Origin: DATDOR01 sp035512695
GTDB lineage: Bacteria > Chloroflexota > Anaerolineae > Anaerolineales > JABWBV01
DNA: 55,428 nucleotides
Direction of reading: 5' to 3'
Assembly: GCA_035512695.1 (NCBI GenBank)
Contig: DATKDL010000234.1
Coordinates: forward strand, 1 to 55,428
Shown here: one piece after another, positions 27,013 to 36,000 of the stretch
Layout: each line of letters begins with the position of its first letter
Position numbering within the stretch: the first letter of the stretch is position 1
Position numbers and translations under genes: made by a program
The notes under the pieces: generated by a model
What the model was told of the DNA's origin: nothing
The model's database searches: none
Seen by the model: the letters and a program-made list of their open reading frames with translations, nothing else

Positions 27013-27950
27013 CCGGGCAAAAGAAAACCTCGATCGGCTTCCAGGTCGGTATAAAAAAGTACCTCCGGTACTTGTTCCCGAACGACGCCTTTGCTGCGCG
27101 CCAAACCCAAAACGAAATCACGGACCAGGCGGTCCGGGTTTCCAGGGCGATCCGCGGAGGCGACAGGCCGCCGGCGATCATCATCCACGGGATCATGAAA
27201 CGGTCCGGGACCGTCTTTGCGGGGGAGCTGCTCGGCCTCCATCCGCTCATCCACCCCCACCCGAACAAGATCTGGGAAGCCCCGTTCCTGTCCCTGGTCG
27301 GGGACATCCGGAACATGCAGGAGAATTTTCACCTGGCTTATCGCATGAACCGCGGAAAGATCGGTGAGAACGATTTCCTGCCCCTGTTCGGGTCCGCCTT
27401 TATCGCATACCTTTATTCCCTCGTTCCGGAAGGCGACCGGATGCTTCTGAAAGTCCCCGGGGTCGAATACCTGGATTACTTTTATGACGTGTTTCCGGGA
27501 GAGCATATCCTGGTCCTCACCCGGGACGGCCGCGACCTGGTCACGTCCACGATCCGGACCTGGCCCCAGCTGCGGTTCAGTGCCGTCTGCCGGCGCTGGG
27601 CGCACAGCGCCCGCGCCGTCCTGCGATTCCACGAGTTGCACAAGAACAAAGCGGGGTACCGGCTGGCCCGGTTCGAGGACGCCGTGCAGGATCCGGAGAC
27701 CTTCGTCCGGGAAGCCTGCACGCGGTTCGACCTCGATGTGGGGCAGTATCCATTCGAACGGATCGCATCCCTCCCGGTGATCGGCTCATCGACCACGCGG
27801 AAGCAAGGAAAAACCTGGATCCGCCGGACGGAGCAATTCAACCCGATCGGCCGTTGGGAGGAGTGGTCGGCCTGGCAGAAGCTGGTCTTTAAACGGATCG
27901 CCGGTCGAGAGCTCCTGGCGCTGGGCTACTGCGAGGATCTGAATTGGTGA
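27009..27950 (+). CDS. Sulfotransferase family protein
   Basis: This 313-residue protein has a PAPS-binding loop in IIHGIMKRSGTVFAGELL (about 57-74) and a 3'-phosphate motif in ILVLTRDGRDLVTSTI. It overlaps the GT39-like gene (ATGA) and the following GT2 gene (GTGA). Together with the enzyme at 11976 it suggests that the surface glycan, or a lipid-linked intermediate, is sulfated. No membrane segment is visible. Confidence 0.82.
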   Translation: MTGQKKTSIGFQVGIKKYLRYLFPNDAFAARQTQNEITDQAVRVSRAIRGGDRPPAIIIHGIMKRSGTVFAGELLGLHPLIHPHPNKIWEAPFLSLVGDIRNMQENFHLAYRMNRGKIGENDFLPLFGSAFIAYLYSLVPEGDRMLLKVPGVEYLDYFYDVFPGEHILVLTRDGRDLVTSTIRTWPQLRFSAVCRRWAHSARAVLRFHELHKNKAGYRLARFEDAVQDPETFVREACTRFDLDVGQYPFERIASLPVIGSSTTRKQGKTWIRRTEQFNPIGRWEEWSAWQKLVFKRIAGRELLALGYCEDLNW

Positions 27951-28885
27951 ATCCTTTTCCCGAAGAGCACCAGGAGGGGGTTTCCGTCGTCATCGTCAGC
28001 TGGAATACCCGGGCGCTGCTCAAGGGATGCCTGGCTTCCATCGAACGGCCGGTTGAGGGGCCCGCGGTCGACGTGATCGTCGTCGATAACGCTTCCGGAG
28101 ACGGCAGCGCAGAGATGGTTCGGCGGGACTTCCCGCACGTCCGCCTGATCGAAAACGAAGAGAACGACGGATATGCGAAGGCCAACAACCAGGGTATCCG
28201 GACAGGCTGTTCGGAATACGTCCTGCTGCTGAATTCCGATGCAGCGCTCCGGCCGGGTGCGATTCAGCTGCTGGCCGGCTTTCTGCAGACCAATCCGAAG
28301 GTCTCCGCGGTCGGGCCGCGGGTCACAAACCCCGACGGATCGCTGCAGACATCCTGCTACCCGACGCCGACCCTTTTCCGCGAGTTTTGGCGGATGTTCC
28401 ATCTCGACGCGCTGATACCGCTCGGGTCTTATGCGATGTCGCGCTGGGAGCAGGACCGCCCGCGGGAAGTCGAGATTTTGTTGGGGGCCTGTATCCTGGT
28501 CCGCCGGGCGGCGTTGGAACACGTCGGCTTGTTGAATGAAATCTATTTCATGTACAGCGAGGACCTCGATCTTTGCCACCGCCTGCGGAAAGCCGGCGGC
28601 AAGATCTTCTGGGTTCCCGGCGCTGAAATCCTCCATCACGGCGGGCGGAGCACCCGGCAGATCTCCCGGGAGATGTTTCTCCAACTGTACCGGAGCAAGT
28701 TGATGTTCTTCCGGATCTATTACGGCGGATTGAGTGCGTCGATCTATAAGCTCATCTTGCTGGCCGCTTCAATCGCCCGGTTGAGCTTGAGATCATTGGC
28801 GCCGCTCCTGGTCTCCCGTGACCGCAGCGAGGACGCCGAACAGGCATACAACTACCGCCAGTTAATCCGCACGCTCCTTTCGTAA
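27947..28885 (+). CDS. Glycosyltransferase family 2 (rhamnosyltransferase-like)
   Basis: This 312-residue GT2 enzyme has VVIVSWNTRALLKGCLASI, VIVVDNASGDGSAEM and LLLNSDAALRPGAIQLL, then EDLDLCHRLRKAGGKIFWV and HHGGRST, a pattern common in rhamnosyltransferase-like GT2 proteins. A hydrophobic segment near the C-terminus (IYKLILLAASIARL) may bind the membrane. The GTG at 27947 overlaps the preceding stop as GTGA; a TTG one codon earlier is an alternative. Confidence 0.88.
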   Translation: MNPFPEEHQEGVSVVIVSWNTRALLKGCLASIERPVEGPAVDVIVVDNASGDGSAEMVRRDFPHVRLIENEENDGYAKANNQGIRTGCSEYVLLLNSDAALRPGAIQLLAGFLQTNPKVSAVGPRVTNPDGSLQTSCYPTPTLFREFWRMFHLDALIPLGSYAMSRWEQDRPREVEILLGACILVRRAALEHVGLLNEIYFMYSEDLDLCHRLRKAGGKIFWVPGAEILHHGGRSTRQISREMFLQLYRSKLMFFRIYYGGLSASIYKLILLAASIARLSLRSLAPLLVSRDRSEDAEQAYNYRQLIRTLLS

Positions 28886-28892
28886 GCCCCCG

Positions 28893-30122
28893 ATGCACAT
28901 TCTTTTCCTGACCCAGATCATCCCGTATCCTCCCGATGCCGGACCCAGGGTGAAGACCTGGCACGTGCTGCGCTATCTGTCCGGCCTCGGCTGCCGGATC
29001 ACGCTGGTTTCTTTTATCCGGCCTGAAGAAGAGGGGTATCTCAAGACGCTGCGCGAGGTTTGCACGGACGTCCACACGGTCCCCATCCGGCGGTCCAGAC
29101 CGGCCGATCTGGGTTACTGGCTTCGGAGCCAGTGGACCGGGAGGCCGTTCCTGGTCGAAAGGGACGATTCTCGGGCGATGCGCGCACAGGTCCGATCGAT
29201 CGTTGAAAAGGGCGATGTCGATGCGATCCACGCCGACCAGCTGACCATGGCGCAGTTTGCTCGAACGCCGGGTTTGGAGCGCAAAGGACCCGCTGCCGGC
29301 GGGAACGGCCGCCCGGTGGCTGTGTTCGACGCCCACAATGCGGTTTGGACGATCCTGCGGCGCATGGCGGAGAATGCGCCGCCACTCCTACGACCCCTCC
29401 TGATCCGGGAGGCCCGCATGGTTGAAGCCTACGAGGGGCGGGTGGTCCGGTCTTTCGACCGGGTGCTGGCGGTGACCGAAATCGACCGCCAGGCCCTGCT
29501 GCAGGCGGCCGGGCAGGTAGGCGGGGACCGAATCTCCGTCATCCCCATTGCCGTGGACACCGTGAAGCTCCGGCCGGTCGAGCAATACACCCGGTCAAAC
29601 AGCATCGTCACGCTGGGGACCCTCCACTACCCGCCGAATGCAGATGGGATCCGGTGGTTCCTGCACGAGGTATTTCCCCTCGTGCGTGACGCCGTCCCGG
29701 AGGCGACTCTGACGATCATCGGCAAGCACCCACCACGGGATTTCCTGCAAGCCGCTGAGGCACAGCCGGATGCGGTTCGCGTGACCGGTTATGTGCCGGA
29801 TCTCGACGAATACATGTCGGCAGCCGCCGTGGTCGCGATCCCGGTGCGGGCCGGCGGTGGAATGCGGGTCCGGATCCTGGAGGCGTTTTCCCGCGGGCTG
29901 CCGGTGGTCACCACAACCGTTGGAATGGAAGGGATCGATGCACTGCCCGGCAGGGAACTGCTCACGGGCGATACAGCGCTCGATTTCGCCGGCTCCGTCA
30001 TCCGATTTCTTGAAGACCCCGATTTACGGGTGCAAACCGGCCGCCGGGCGCGTGCCCTGGCTGAGGCGCGCTATGACTGGCAGGTCGCCCTGCAGGATTT
30101 GGAAGCAATCTACAAGCCTTGA
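28893..30122 (+). CDS. Glycosyltransferase family 4
   Basis: This 409-residue GT-B enzyme begins HILFLTQIIPYPPDAGPRV and has ISVIPIAVDTVKLRP, TIIGKHPPRDF, VTGYVPDLDEYMSAA and RILEAFSRGLPVVTTTVGME, features shared with GT4 proteins of exopolysaccharide systems. It begins 7 bp after the GT2 gene and is the last glycosyltransferase of the run before the chain-length/kinase gene. Confidence 0.88.
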   Translation: MHILFLTQIIPYPPDAGPRVKTWHVLRYLSGLGCRITLVSFIRPEEEGYLKTLREVCTDVHTVPIRRSRPADLGYWLRSQWTGRPFLVERDDSRAMRAQVRSIVEKGDVDAIHADQLTMAQFARTPGLERKGPAAGGNGRPVAVFDAHNAVWTILRRMAENAPPLLRPLLIREARMVEAYEGRVVRSFDRVLAVTEIDRQALLQAAGQVGGDRISVIPIAVDTVKLRPVEQYTRSNSIVTLGTLHYPPNADGIRWFLHEVFPLVRDAVPEATLTIIGKHPPRDFLQAAEAQPDAVRVTGYVPDLDEYMSAAAVVAIPVRAGGGMRVRILEAFSRGLPVVTTTVGMEGIDALPGRELLTGDTALDFAGSVIRFLEDPDLRVQTGRRARALAEARYDWQVALQDLEAIYKP

Positions 30123-30150
30123 GAGAGCCAGGAGTCCGGAGGGGAGACCC

Positions 30151-30179
30151 TTTCTCATTCCCTCCATCTCAGTTAAAAT
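30151..30179 (+). promoter_or_regulatory. Candidate promoter of the Wzz/BY-kinase gene
   Basis: TAAAAT (30174-30179) has a weak TTTCTC 17 bp upstream. Transcription would begin near 30186, giving a leader of about 100 nt with AAGGA shortly before the ATG at 30286. No other signal is seen in this 163-bp gap. Confidence 0.35.
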
Positions 30180-30285
30180 GTTGCAAGGCGGTCTACCCTG
30201 TGCGATATTCGTAAAGGCAAGGCATCGTGCTAAGGGAAAAAACAGAGGTGGGCGGCGAAATTGATAGCAGAATAAGGACCAGATA

Positions 30286-31830
30286 ATGGAAATCAGGAAG
30301 CTCATCTACCCGCTCCACAAATGGTGGTGGCTGCTTTTGGCGTCTATGCTGGTGGCGGCGCTCGCCAGTTTTCTCGCCATCCAGGGGCAGCCGGATCGCT
30401 ATGAAGCGCGCGCCACGCTGATGATTGGATCTACCATCAACGACCCGAACCCGGCCGGCGCGGATTTTCAGGCGGGAGAGGCGCTGGCTCAGGCTTACGC
30501 CGAGATCGCAAACCGCGACCTGGTTCGCAATGCCACGATGGAAGCGCTCGGGATGCGCAGTCTTCCCCAGTACGTGGCCCAGGCGCTCGCCCGGACCCAG
30601 TTCCTGGAGATCGTCGTCATCGATCTCGACCCCGCCCGGGCCCAGATGGTCGCCAACGAACTGGCCGAACAACTGATCCGGATCAGCCCGACCAGTTTCG
30701 ATTCGGACGAGGCCGATCGCCTCGATATCATCCACCAGCAGTTGGGATTTTACAAACAAGACATCATCGATACCCAGGCCGAGATCGATACCGTCAAAGA
30801 GGGTCTCGGCGCACTCGACAGCGCCCAGGAAATCGCCAACGCACAGGAAACCCTCAACGCTCTCCAGTCAAAGTTGAACACCTTGAACACGACGTATACG
30901 AGCCTGCTCTCCAGCATGAACGTGGAAGGGGTGAATCGATTGACGATCATCGAGCCGGCCGCGCTGCCGTCCCGGCCGACGGGTCTGACTGAATTCATGT
31001 CGGTTGCCGTGGCAGCCGGGGTTGGATTGATCCTGGCTTTGGGAGTCGTATACCTGATCGAATACGTGCTGGATTCGTCGCTGAAATTCCCGGACGATAT
31101 CGAAGGGATCTTCAAGGCCCGCATCCTGGGGCATATTTTTTCAACTGCTGGTATTCCCCGCAACCAGATCCAAATTTCCAAATACACCACCCACCCCACT
31201 GCCGAGGCCTACCGCTCGCTCAAAACCAATATGCTGTTTATGGGCAAAGACACGCCGCTCAAATCGATCCTCGTTGCAAGTCCGGACCAGGAAACCGGCA
31301 AATCCAGGTTCACCCTCAACCTGGCGGTTTCCCTGGCCGAAGGTGGGAAGAAGGTGATCCTGGTCGACGCCGATCTGCGCGTCCCAAACCTGCACAGCAA
31401 CTTCAAGTTAGCCCAGAACAAAGGCCTCGGCGAAGTCCTGACCGGCCGGGCGACCCTGGAAGAGGTGGTCCAACCCATCAATGAATACGTCTCCGTCGTC
31501 CTGGCGGGCAGCAAGCATGCGGACGGCGTCGAATGGCTTGAATCGGACAAGATGGAAGCGATTCTCAACCGGCTGATCAGAATGGCCGATATGGTCCTGA
31601 TCGAAGGTCCCCCCTATATCGTCTCGGATTCGGCCGTCCTCGGCGCCAAGGTGGACGGCGTCCTTGCGATCGTGCGGCCAGGCATGACAAAACGGGAGGC
31701 CGCGAGCAACATGGCCGAGCAGATCGAACGGTCCGGGGCCAATCTCCTGGGCGTCGCCCTGGTCGACATCCCGAACTGGGGTACCGCGTACTTCGCCAAG
31801 ATCCCCAACAACCGGTACTACACGGCCTGA
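30286..31830 (+). CDS. Wzz-type chain-length regulator fused to a CpsD-like tyrosine kinase
   Basis: This 514-residue protein has an N-terminal Wzz domain (helix WWWLLLASMLVAALASFLAI, periplasmic coiled region, second helix near 235-255) and a cytoplasmic BY-kinase-like ATPase. Walker A is ASPDQETGKSRFTLNLA (about 331-347), Walker A' is VILVDADLRVPN, and the Walker B position reads LIEGPP with Glu instead of the usual Asp. A C-terminal tail with several Tyr (AYFAKIPNNRYYTA) could be the autophosphorylation cluster. It would control polymer length and export. Walker A departs from the common pattern, so kinase activity is not certain. Confidence 0.85.
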   Translation: MEIRKLIYPLHKWWWLLLASMLVAALASFLAIQGQPDRYEARATLMIGSTINDPNPAGADFQAGEALAQAYAEIANRDLVRNATMEALGMRSLPQYVAQALARTQFLEIVVIDLDPARAQMVANELAEQLIRISPTSFDSDEADRLDIIHQQLGFYKQDIIDTQAEIDTVKEGLGALDSAQEIANAQETLNALQSKLNTLNTTYTSLLSSMNVEGVNRLTIIEPAALPSRPTGLTEFMSVAVAAGVGLILALGVVYLIEYVLDSSLKFPDDIEGIFKARILGHIFSTAGIPRNQIQISKYTTHPTAEAYRSLKTNMLFMGKDTPLKSILVASPDQETGKSRFTLNLAVSLAEGGKKVILVDADLRVPNLHSNFKLAQNKGLGEVLTGRATLEEVVQPINEYVSVVLAGSKHADGVEWLESDKMEAILNRLIRMADMVLIEGPPYIVSDSAVLGAKVDGVLAIVRPGMTKREAASNMAEQIERSGANLLGVALVDIPNWGTAYFAKIPNNRYYTA

Positions 31831-31833
31831 CAA

Positions 31834-31916
31834 GCGAATGGGCGAATAGGCGAATTGGCGGATCAGCGAAAACTGATTGCGCTCTTTTTCGCCTATTCGC
31901 TCATTCGCCCATTCGC
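31834..31916. terminator. Hairpin built from GGCGAAT heptamers
   Basis: Arms 31834-31860 and 31890-31916 (27 bp, three mismatches) consist of near-repeats of GGCGAAT and its complement. The loop holds a second small hairpin (ATCAG...CTGAT) and a T-run. It begins 3 bp after the kinase stop and probably ends the glycan operon. Confidence 0.7.
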
Positions 31917-31936
31917 CCTTTCGCTCCCCCCTGTTG

Positions 31937-31942
31937 TACAAT
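31937..31942 (+). promoter_or_regulatory. Candidate -10 element, near-leaderless
   Basis: TACAAT lies 9 bases before the ATG at 31952. There is no ribosome site between them and no clear -35. Confidence 0.4.
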
Positions 31943-31951
31943 GACCCCATC

Positions 31952-34549
31952 ATGCGTGTGATATTGACGCACGATATCGCCGATTTCGACGCCATCGCCT
32001 CCCAGTTGGGCGCCTGGCTGCTCGACCGCGCCAGCCTGCCGGTCCTGCCTGACCGTATCAACCGGAATGTGCGGGCCTTCCTGACACTCTACGGGGTCGA
32101 ACTCCCGTTCGTCGAGCGCCGCGATCTGCCGCCCGGGGAGATCGAGTCCGCAGTCGTCGTCGACACGCAGACGGTGCAGACCCTCAAAGGGATGGCTCAG
32201 GATATCCCGGTCTGGATTGTGGACCACCATCCGCTCCGGAAGGACCTGCCGGAAAGTTGGCGGACCCTGGTCGAACCGGTTGGGGCGACGACGACCTTGC
32301 TGGTCGAATTCCTGCTGGAAGAGCGGGCCGCGCCGGGCCGAATCGAAGCCACCCTGCTCCTCCTCGGCATTTACGAAGACACCGGGCGCTTGACCTATAC
32401 CCGTACGACCCCCCGCGATCTGCGGGCGGCCGCCGCGCTGTTGGAACTGGGCGCCAGTCTGCAGATCGTCGGCGATTTCCTCAACCACCCGCTTTCGCTC
32501 GCCCAACAGGCCTTGCTCGATGAGGCCAGGTCGTCGGCCGAAACGCTGGAGATCGCCGGAAATACCATCGTCATCGGAACCGCCGATGCCGCCGGCGCCC
32601 AGGAGGAGCTCTCGCCGATCGCCCACAAGCTGCGCGATGAAACCGAGCCGGATGCCCTGTTCTTGCTTTTCCGCGTCGCCGGAGGTGTCCAGCTGATCGC
32701 CCGGTCCACGACGGATCGGATCGATGCCGGTGCGCTGGCGGGGAAGTTCGGCGGAGGCGGGCACCAGCGGGCCGCGGCAGCCCTGGTCAAGGGTGCCGAC
32801 CCGGCCGCCGTCCACTCCGACCTGCTTGAACGGCTTCCGGAGCTGGTCCAGCCGGTCCTCACCGTTGATGAGATCATGTCGCGCGGCGAACCGCAGGTGC
32901 TCGAGCCTGAAACGCCGGTCGGAGAAGCGCTCTCCAGGATGCAGCGCTTTGGCCACGAGGGTTACCCCGTGGTTCTGGAAGGCGCCGTGATCGGTCTGCT
33001 CACTCGCCGAGCGGTGGATCGGGCGGTCAACCACAAACTCAATCTCAGCGTCCGGGAGGTCATGGACGCCGGCGCGGTGACGATCCCTGTCGACGCCACG
33101 GTCGAGGCGCTGCAGCGTTTGATGACTGAAACCGGTTGGGGACAGATCCCCGTCGTCGAACCGGACAGCGGGTCGATTATCGGTATCGTGACTCGCACGG
33201 ATTTGCTGAACATGCTCTCCCCGCAGCCCGCTCTCGCGGGCCGCATCCGCCTGGCCGATCGCCTCGACGCGGCCCTGGTTCCGCCCTACCGCGGGCTTAT
33301 CCATCGCGTGGCGGAGGCGGCCCACGAGCAGCAGGTGGCCGCGTATCTCGTCGGCGGGTTCGTCCGGGATCTGCTGCTCGACCGCCCGAGCCTGGATTTC
33401 GACCTGGTCGTGGAGGGAGACGCGATCGCCCTGGCCCGGCTCCTGGCGCGCAAGTACGGCGGCCGCGTCACCACCCACCGGCAGTTCGGCACCGCCAAGT
33501 GGCACCTGGCGCATGGCCTTGACGACGGTGAGGCCGGTCCGGAAACGCTCGACCTGGTCACAGCCCGGACCGAGTTCTACACTCATCCGTCCGCCCTTCC
33601 CACCGTAGCGCGCGGGAGTATCAAACTCGATCTCCACCGCCGCGATTTCACTTTCAACACCCTCGCAGTGCGGCTGGACGGACCCCACTACGGCGATCTG
33701 CACGATTATTGGGGCGGGCTGCATGATCTGGACCGGCGGCTGATTCGGGTCCTGCACTCGCTTTCCTTCGTGGACGATCCCACCCGGATGCTGCGCGCCG
33801 TCCGCTTCGAGCAGCGCTTCGATTTTGAGATCGAGCCGCGGACCCTGGAACTGCTCGAAGCCGCAGCCGGGCTGCTGGCCCGCGTCTCAGGGGATCGGAT
33901 CCGTCATGAACTCGACCATATTTTCGCCCAACCGCGCGCGGCTCGGATGTTTGCGCGGCTCGGCGAACTGGGTCTGTTGGAAGCAGTCGAACCGGGTCTC
34001 GAGAAGGTCCCCGGTGGGCTCATGTTCGCCGCCAGGCTACCGGAGGATCATTGGGATCTTCCGGCCGAGATCCGGGGTGACCCGTTGGAAGCGGTCCTGC
34101 CCTATATCCACTGGTGGCTGGACCAACCCCCGGCGGAGGCGCGCCGGTTCAGCCGCCGGTTGAAGCTGAAACAGCGCGTCGAGCGGACCCTGCTGGACGC
34201 CTGCCGGCTGTGGGCCGACCTGCCCGACCTGGAAGGCGCCGCCCCCAGCAGGATCACCCATCGGCTCGACGAGGTGGACCGGTTGGCCGTTTTCACCGTC
34301 CGCTCGAGACTCGGCGACGCCCCGCTCGCGGCGGCGATCGACACCTATGCGCGTACCTGGCGACACGTAAAACCGGAGACCGACGGAAGCAGGCTGGCCG
34401 AACGCGGACTTCCCGCCGGCCCGGTGTACAAATCGATCCTGACCCGGCTCCGCAGCGCGTACCTGGATGGGAAGATCCGGACCCCGCAAGAGGAGAGCGC
34501 ACTGCTGGACGAGCTGATCGAACTTCATTCGGAACCAGCCGATGGCTGA
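31952..34549 (+). CDS. DHH-CBS-nucleotidyltransferase fusion (CCA/A-adding enzyme type)
   Basis: This 865-residue protein has four parts. The DHH phosphoesterase domain has HDIADFDAIASQ, VVVDTQTV and WIVDHHP, and DHHA1 ends in FGGGGHQRAAAA. A CBS pair (about 305-430) follows. The poly(A) polymerase head has YLVGGFVRDLLLD and SLDFDLVVEGD, giving the GG and DxD catalytic elements, followed by an RNA-binding helical region. This is the known architecture of certain tRNA 3'-end nucleotidyltransferases, where the extra domains may act on nucleotides or oligonucleotides. It overlaps the GNAT gene by 8 bp. Confidence 0.88.
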   Translation: MRVILTHDIADFDAIASQLGAWLLDRASLPVLPDRINRNVRAFLTLYGVELPFVERRDLPPGEIESAVVVDTQTVQTLKGMAQDIPVWIVDHHPLRKDLPESWRTLVEPVGATTTLLVEFLLEERAAPGRIEATLLLLGIYEDTGRLTYTRTTPRDLRAAAALLELGASLQIVGDFLNHPLSLAQQALLDEARSSAETLEIAGNTIVIGTADAAGAQEELSPIAHKLRDETEPDALFLLFRVAGGVQLIARSTTDRIDAGALAGKFGGGGHQRAAAALVKGADPAAVHSDLLERLPELVQPVLTVDEIMSRGEPQVLEPETPVGEALSRMQRFGHEGYPVVLEGAVIGLLTRRAVDRAVNHKLNLSVREVMDAGAVTIPVDATVEALQRLMTETGWGQIPVVEPDSGSIIGIVTRTDLLNMLSPQPALAGRIRLADRLDAALVPPYRGLIHRVAEAAHEQQVAAYLVGGFVRDLLLDRPSLDFDLVVEGDAIALARLLARKYGGRVTTHRQFGTAKWHLAHGLDDGEAGPETLDLVTARTEFYTHPSALPTVARGSIKLDLHRRDFTFNTLAVRLDGPHYGDLHDYWGGLHDLDRRLIRVLHSLSFVDDPTRMLRAVRFEQRFDFEIEPRTLELLEAAAGLLARVSGDRIRHELDHIFAQPRAARMFARLGELGLLEAVEPGLEKVPGGLMFAARLPEDHWDLPAEIRGDPLEAVLPYIHWWLDQPPAEARRFSRRLKLKQRVERTLLDACRLWADLPDLEGAAPSRITHRLDEVDRLAVFTVRSRLGDAPLAAAIDTYARTWRHVKPETDGSRLAERGLPAGPVYKSILTRLRSAYLDGKIRTPQEESALLDELIELHSEPADG

Positions 34550-35102
34550 CCGTTTCACGGATTTCGTCGGGGAAGCGGCGCACCAGGATGATTGGCTGGA
34601 CGGGTTTGAAATCCGTCATCTCAAAAACGATGAACTCGCCGGGTTGGAATGGGGAGGCGAGTTCACCCATTTCCGCCGCCAGTTCGAAGCGGCGTACCAT
34701 GAGTACCTGCAGGGGAACGGTATCCCCTGGATCGCCGTGAGCAGACAGGACGGGCAGATCGTCGGGCAGGTTTTCGTGCTCCTTTCGAGCCGGTTACGCA
34801 AGGAGCTGGCCGATGGCCGGCGGCGGGCCTACCTTTACGCCATCCGGGTCAAACCCGATTACCGTGGTCGAGGTCTCGGAGGCCGGATGATGGCGGTCGT
34901 GGAATCGGACCTGGCGGCGCGCGGCTACCAATCGGCGACCCTCAATGTGGCTCGCGACAATCCGAACGCCCAGCGGTTCTATCACCGGTGCGGCTACCGC
35001 ATCGTTGCCCCGGAGCACGGCCAGTGGTCCTACATCGACCACACCGGCCGCCGCAGGCACGTCGACGAGCCGGCCTGGAGAATGGAGAAGGAATTGGGTT
35101 AG
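34542..35102 (+). CDS. GNAT family N-acetyltransferase
   Basis: This 186-residue protein has the acetyl-CoA binding motif A in AIRVKPDYRGRGLGGRMMA (R-G-x-G-x-G/R) and a C-terminal NPNAQRFYHRCGYR typical of GNAT enzymes. The substrate is unknown. Its ATG lies inside the end of the preceding gene, so translation is coupled. The last bases and the following gap contain GGTTAGGATAGGCGCC, loosely like the outer motif of the family A repeat. Confidence 0.85.
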   Translation: MADRFTDFVGEAAHQDDWLDGFEIRHLKNDELAGLEWGGEFTHFRRQFEAAYHEYLQGNGIPWIAVSRQDGQIVGQVFVLLSSRLRKELADGRRRAYLYAIRVKPDYRGRGLGGRMMAVVESDLAARGYQSATLNVARDNPNAQRFYHRCGYRIVAPEHGQWSYIDHTGRRRHVDEPAWRMEKELG

Positions 35103-35117
35103 GATAGGCGCCAAACG

Positions 35118-35810
35118 GTGAAACGAAAAACCTGGCTCTGGATTGGCGCAGCCGCTGCCGTATTGATCGCTCTACCGTTTCCGGTGGTCTCCACCCTGGA
35201 GGAGCGCGACCGGTTCTGCATCAGCTGCCACACGATCCCTGAACAGACCTACTTCGACCGCGCCGCGGCCGTCCTGGCCGGGGAGAGCGAGCCGCCGCCC
35301 GATCTTGCCAGCGCACATTACGCCCTCGGCGAGGCGCCTTTCCGCTGCATCGACTGCCACCGCGGCGACCATTCTCTTGAGCACCGTTTCCGGACCTTCC
35401 TCCTCGGCGGATACGACGCCCTGATCTGGATCAGCGGCCGGGCCGATCCCGCGATCGAGAAGGTCCACGCCGGCGAGCCGGATTTATTGAACGCCGGGTG
35501 CCTTCTCTGCCACGCCGAAACGCTCCTGGAACTCGGCTTCAACAACCATTACCATAACCAGCTCGTCGCCGCCCGAGCGTTAGAGGACGCAGGGCTCGAA
35601 CCGTTTCCCCCACCGGAAGGCCTCCCGGGGACTCTGTTCACCGGGCTGGCCGAACTCGACTCGACCGTTACCTGCGTGGGCTGCCACCAGGCCCACCGGA
35701 CCCTCCCGGACGGGGAACTGACCCTTTTTCTCGACCTGGACGCGGTGATGTACCCTTCCTGCGTGCAGTGTCACAAGGAGGTCGGGCATGGGCCGGTCAT
35801 TCTGCCATAG
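35118..35810 (+). CDS. Membrane-anchored pentaheme cytochrome c (NapC/NirT-like)
   Basis: This 230-residue protein has one N-terminal helix (about 6-24) and five CxxCH heme-binding motifs, at Cys34, 77, 128, 186 and 215. Extra His residues (H85, H117, H144, H146, H193) could be distal ligands. NapC/NirT quinol dehydrogenases are anchored the same way but usually carry four hemes. It would pass electrons from quinol to a periplasmic partner; no reductase gene is nearby. The GTG start follows the GNAT stop by 15 bp. A perfect palindrome lies 10 bp after its stop. Confidence 0.85.
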   Translation: MKRKTWLWIGAAAAVLIALPFPVVSTLEERDRFCISCHTIPEQTYFDRAAAVLAGESEPPPDLASAHYALGEAPFRCIDCHRGDHSLEHRFRTFLLGGYDALIWISGRADPAIEKVHAGEPDLLNAGCLLCHAETLLELGFNNHYHNQLVAARALEDAGLEPFPPPEGLPGTLFTGLAELDSTVTCVGCHQAHRTLPDGELTLFLDLDAVMYPSCVQCHKEVGHGPVILP

Positions 35811-35820
35811 GTTTGAGGAG

Positions 35821-35868
35821 AATGGAGGCCGGAGCCGGGGGCCGCGGCCCCCGGCTCCGGCCTCCATT
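35821..35868. terminator. 48-bp perfect palindrome with no loop
   Basis: Bases 35821-35844 are the exact reverse complement of 35845-35868, centred on CCGCGG. It lies 10 bp after the cytochrome stop and 25 bp before the nusA -35, so it probably separates the two transcription units. As RNA a few central pairs must open to form a loop. Confidence 0.75.
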
Positions 35869-35893
35869 TACCCCCGGCTTCACGGCGCGCATC

Positions 35894-35922
35894 TTGTCTA
35901 CACGTCGTATTTGCGCTATAAT
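35894..35922 (+). promoter_or_regulatory. Promoter of the nusA-infB operon
   Basis: TTGTCT (35894-35899) and a perfect TATAAT (35917-35922) are 17 bp apart. Transcription would start near 35929, giving a leader of about 70 nt that contains the hairpin 35954-35978. Confidence 0.65.
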
Positions 35923-35953
35923 AGCCAACGAACCATCATCACCGTTTGACCTT

Positions 35954-35978
35954 GAAAAGTGGGCAACCCCCACTTTTC
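35954..35978 (+). promoter_or_regulatory. rimP-leader-type hairpin in the nusA 5' leader
   Basis: GAAAAGTGGG (35954-35963) pairs with CCCACTTTTC (35969-35978) around a 5-nt loop. A hairpin of this AAAAGTGGG...CCCACTTTT form is, from memory, common ahead of rimP in many bacteria. Here it precedes nusA directly by 22 bp. It could be an attenuator sensed by NusA. Confidence 0.55.
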
Positions 35979-36000
35979 TGCTTATTTGGAGAAAGTAGGA

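Noticed and set aside
30123..30285. Small coding frame in the gap before the Wzz/kinase gene
   Set aside because: Only a short frame without a domain or ribosome site; the gap is better read as a promoter plus leader.
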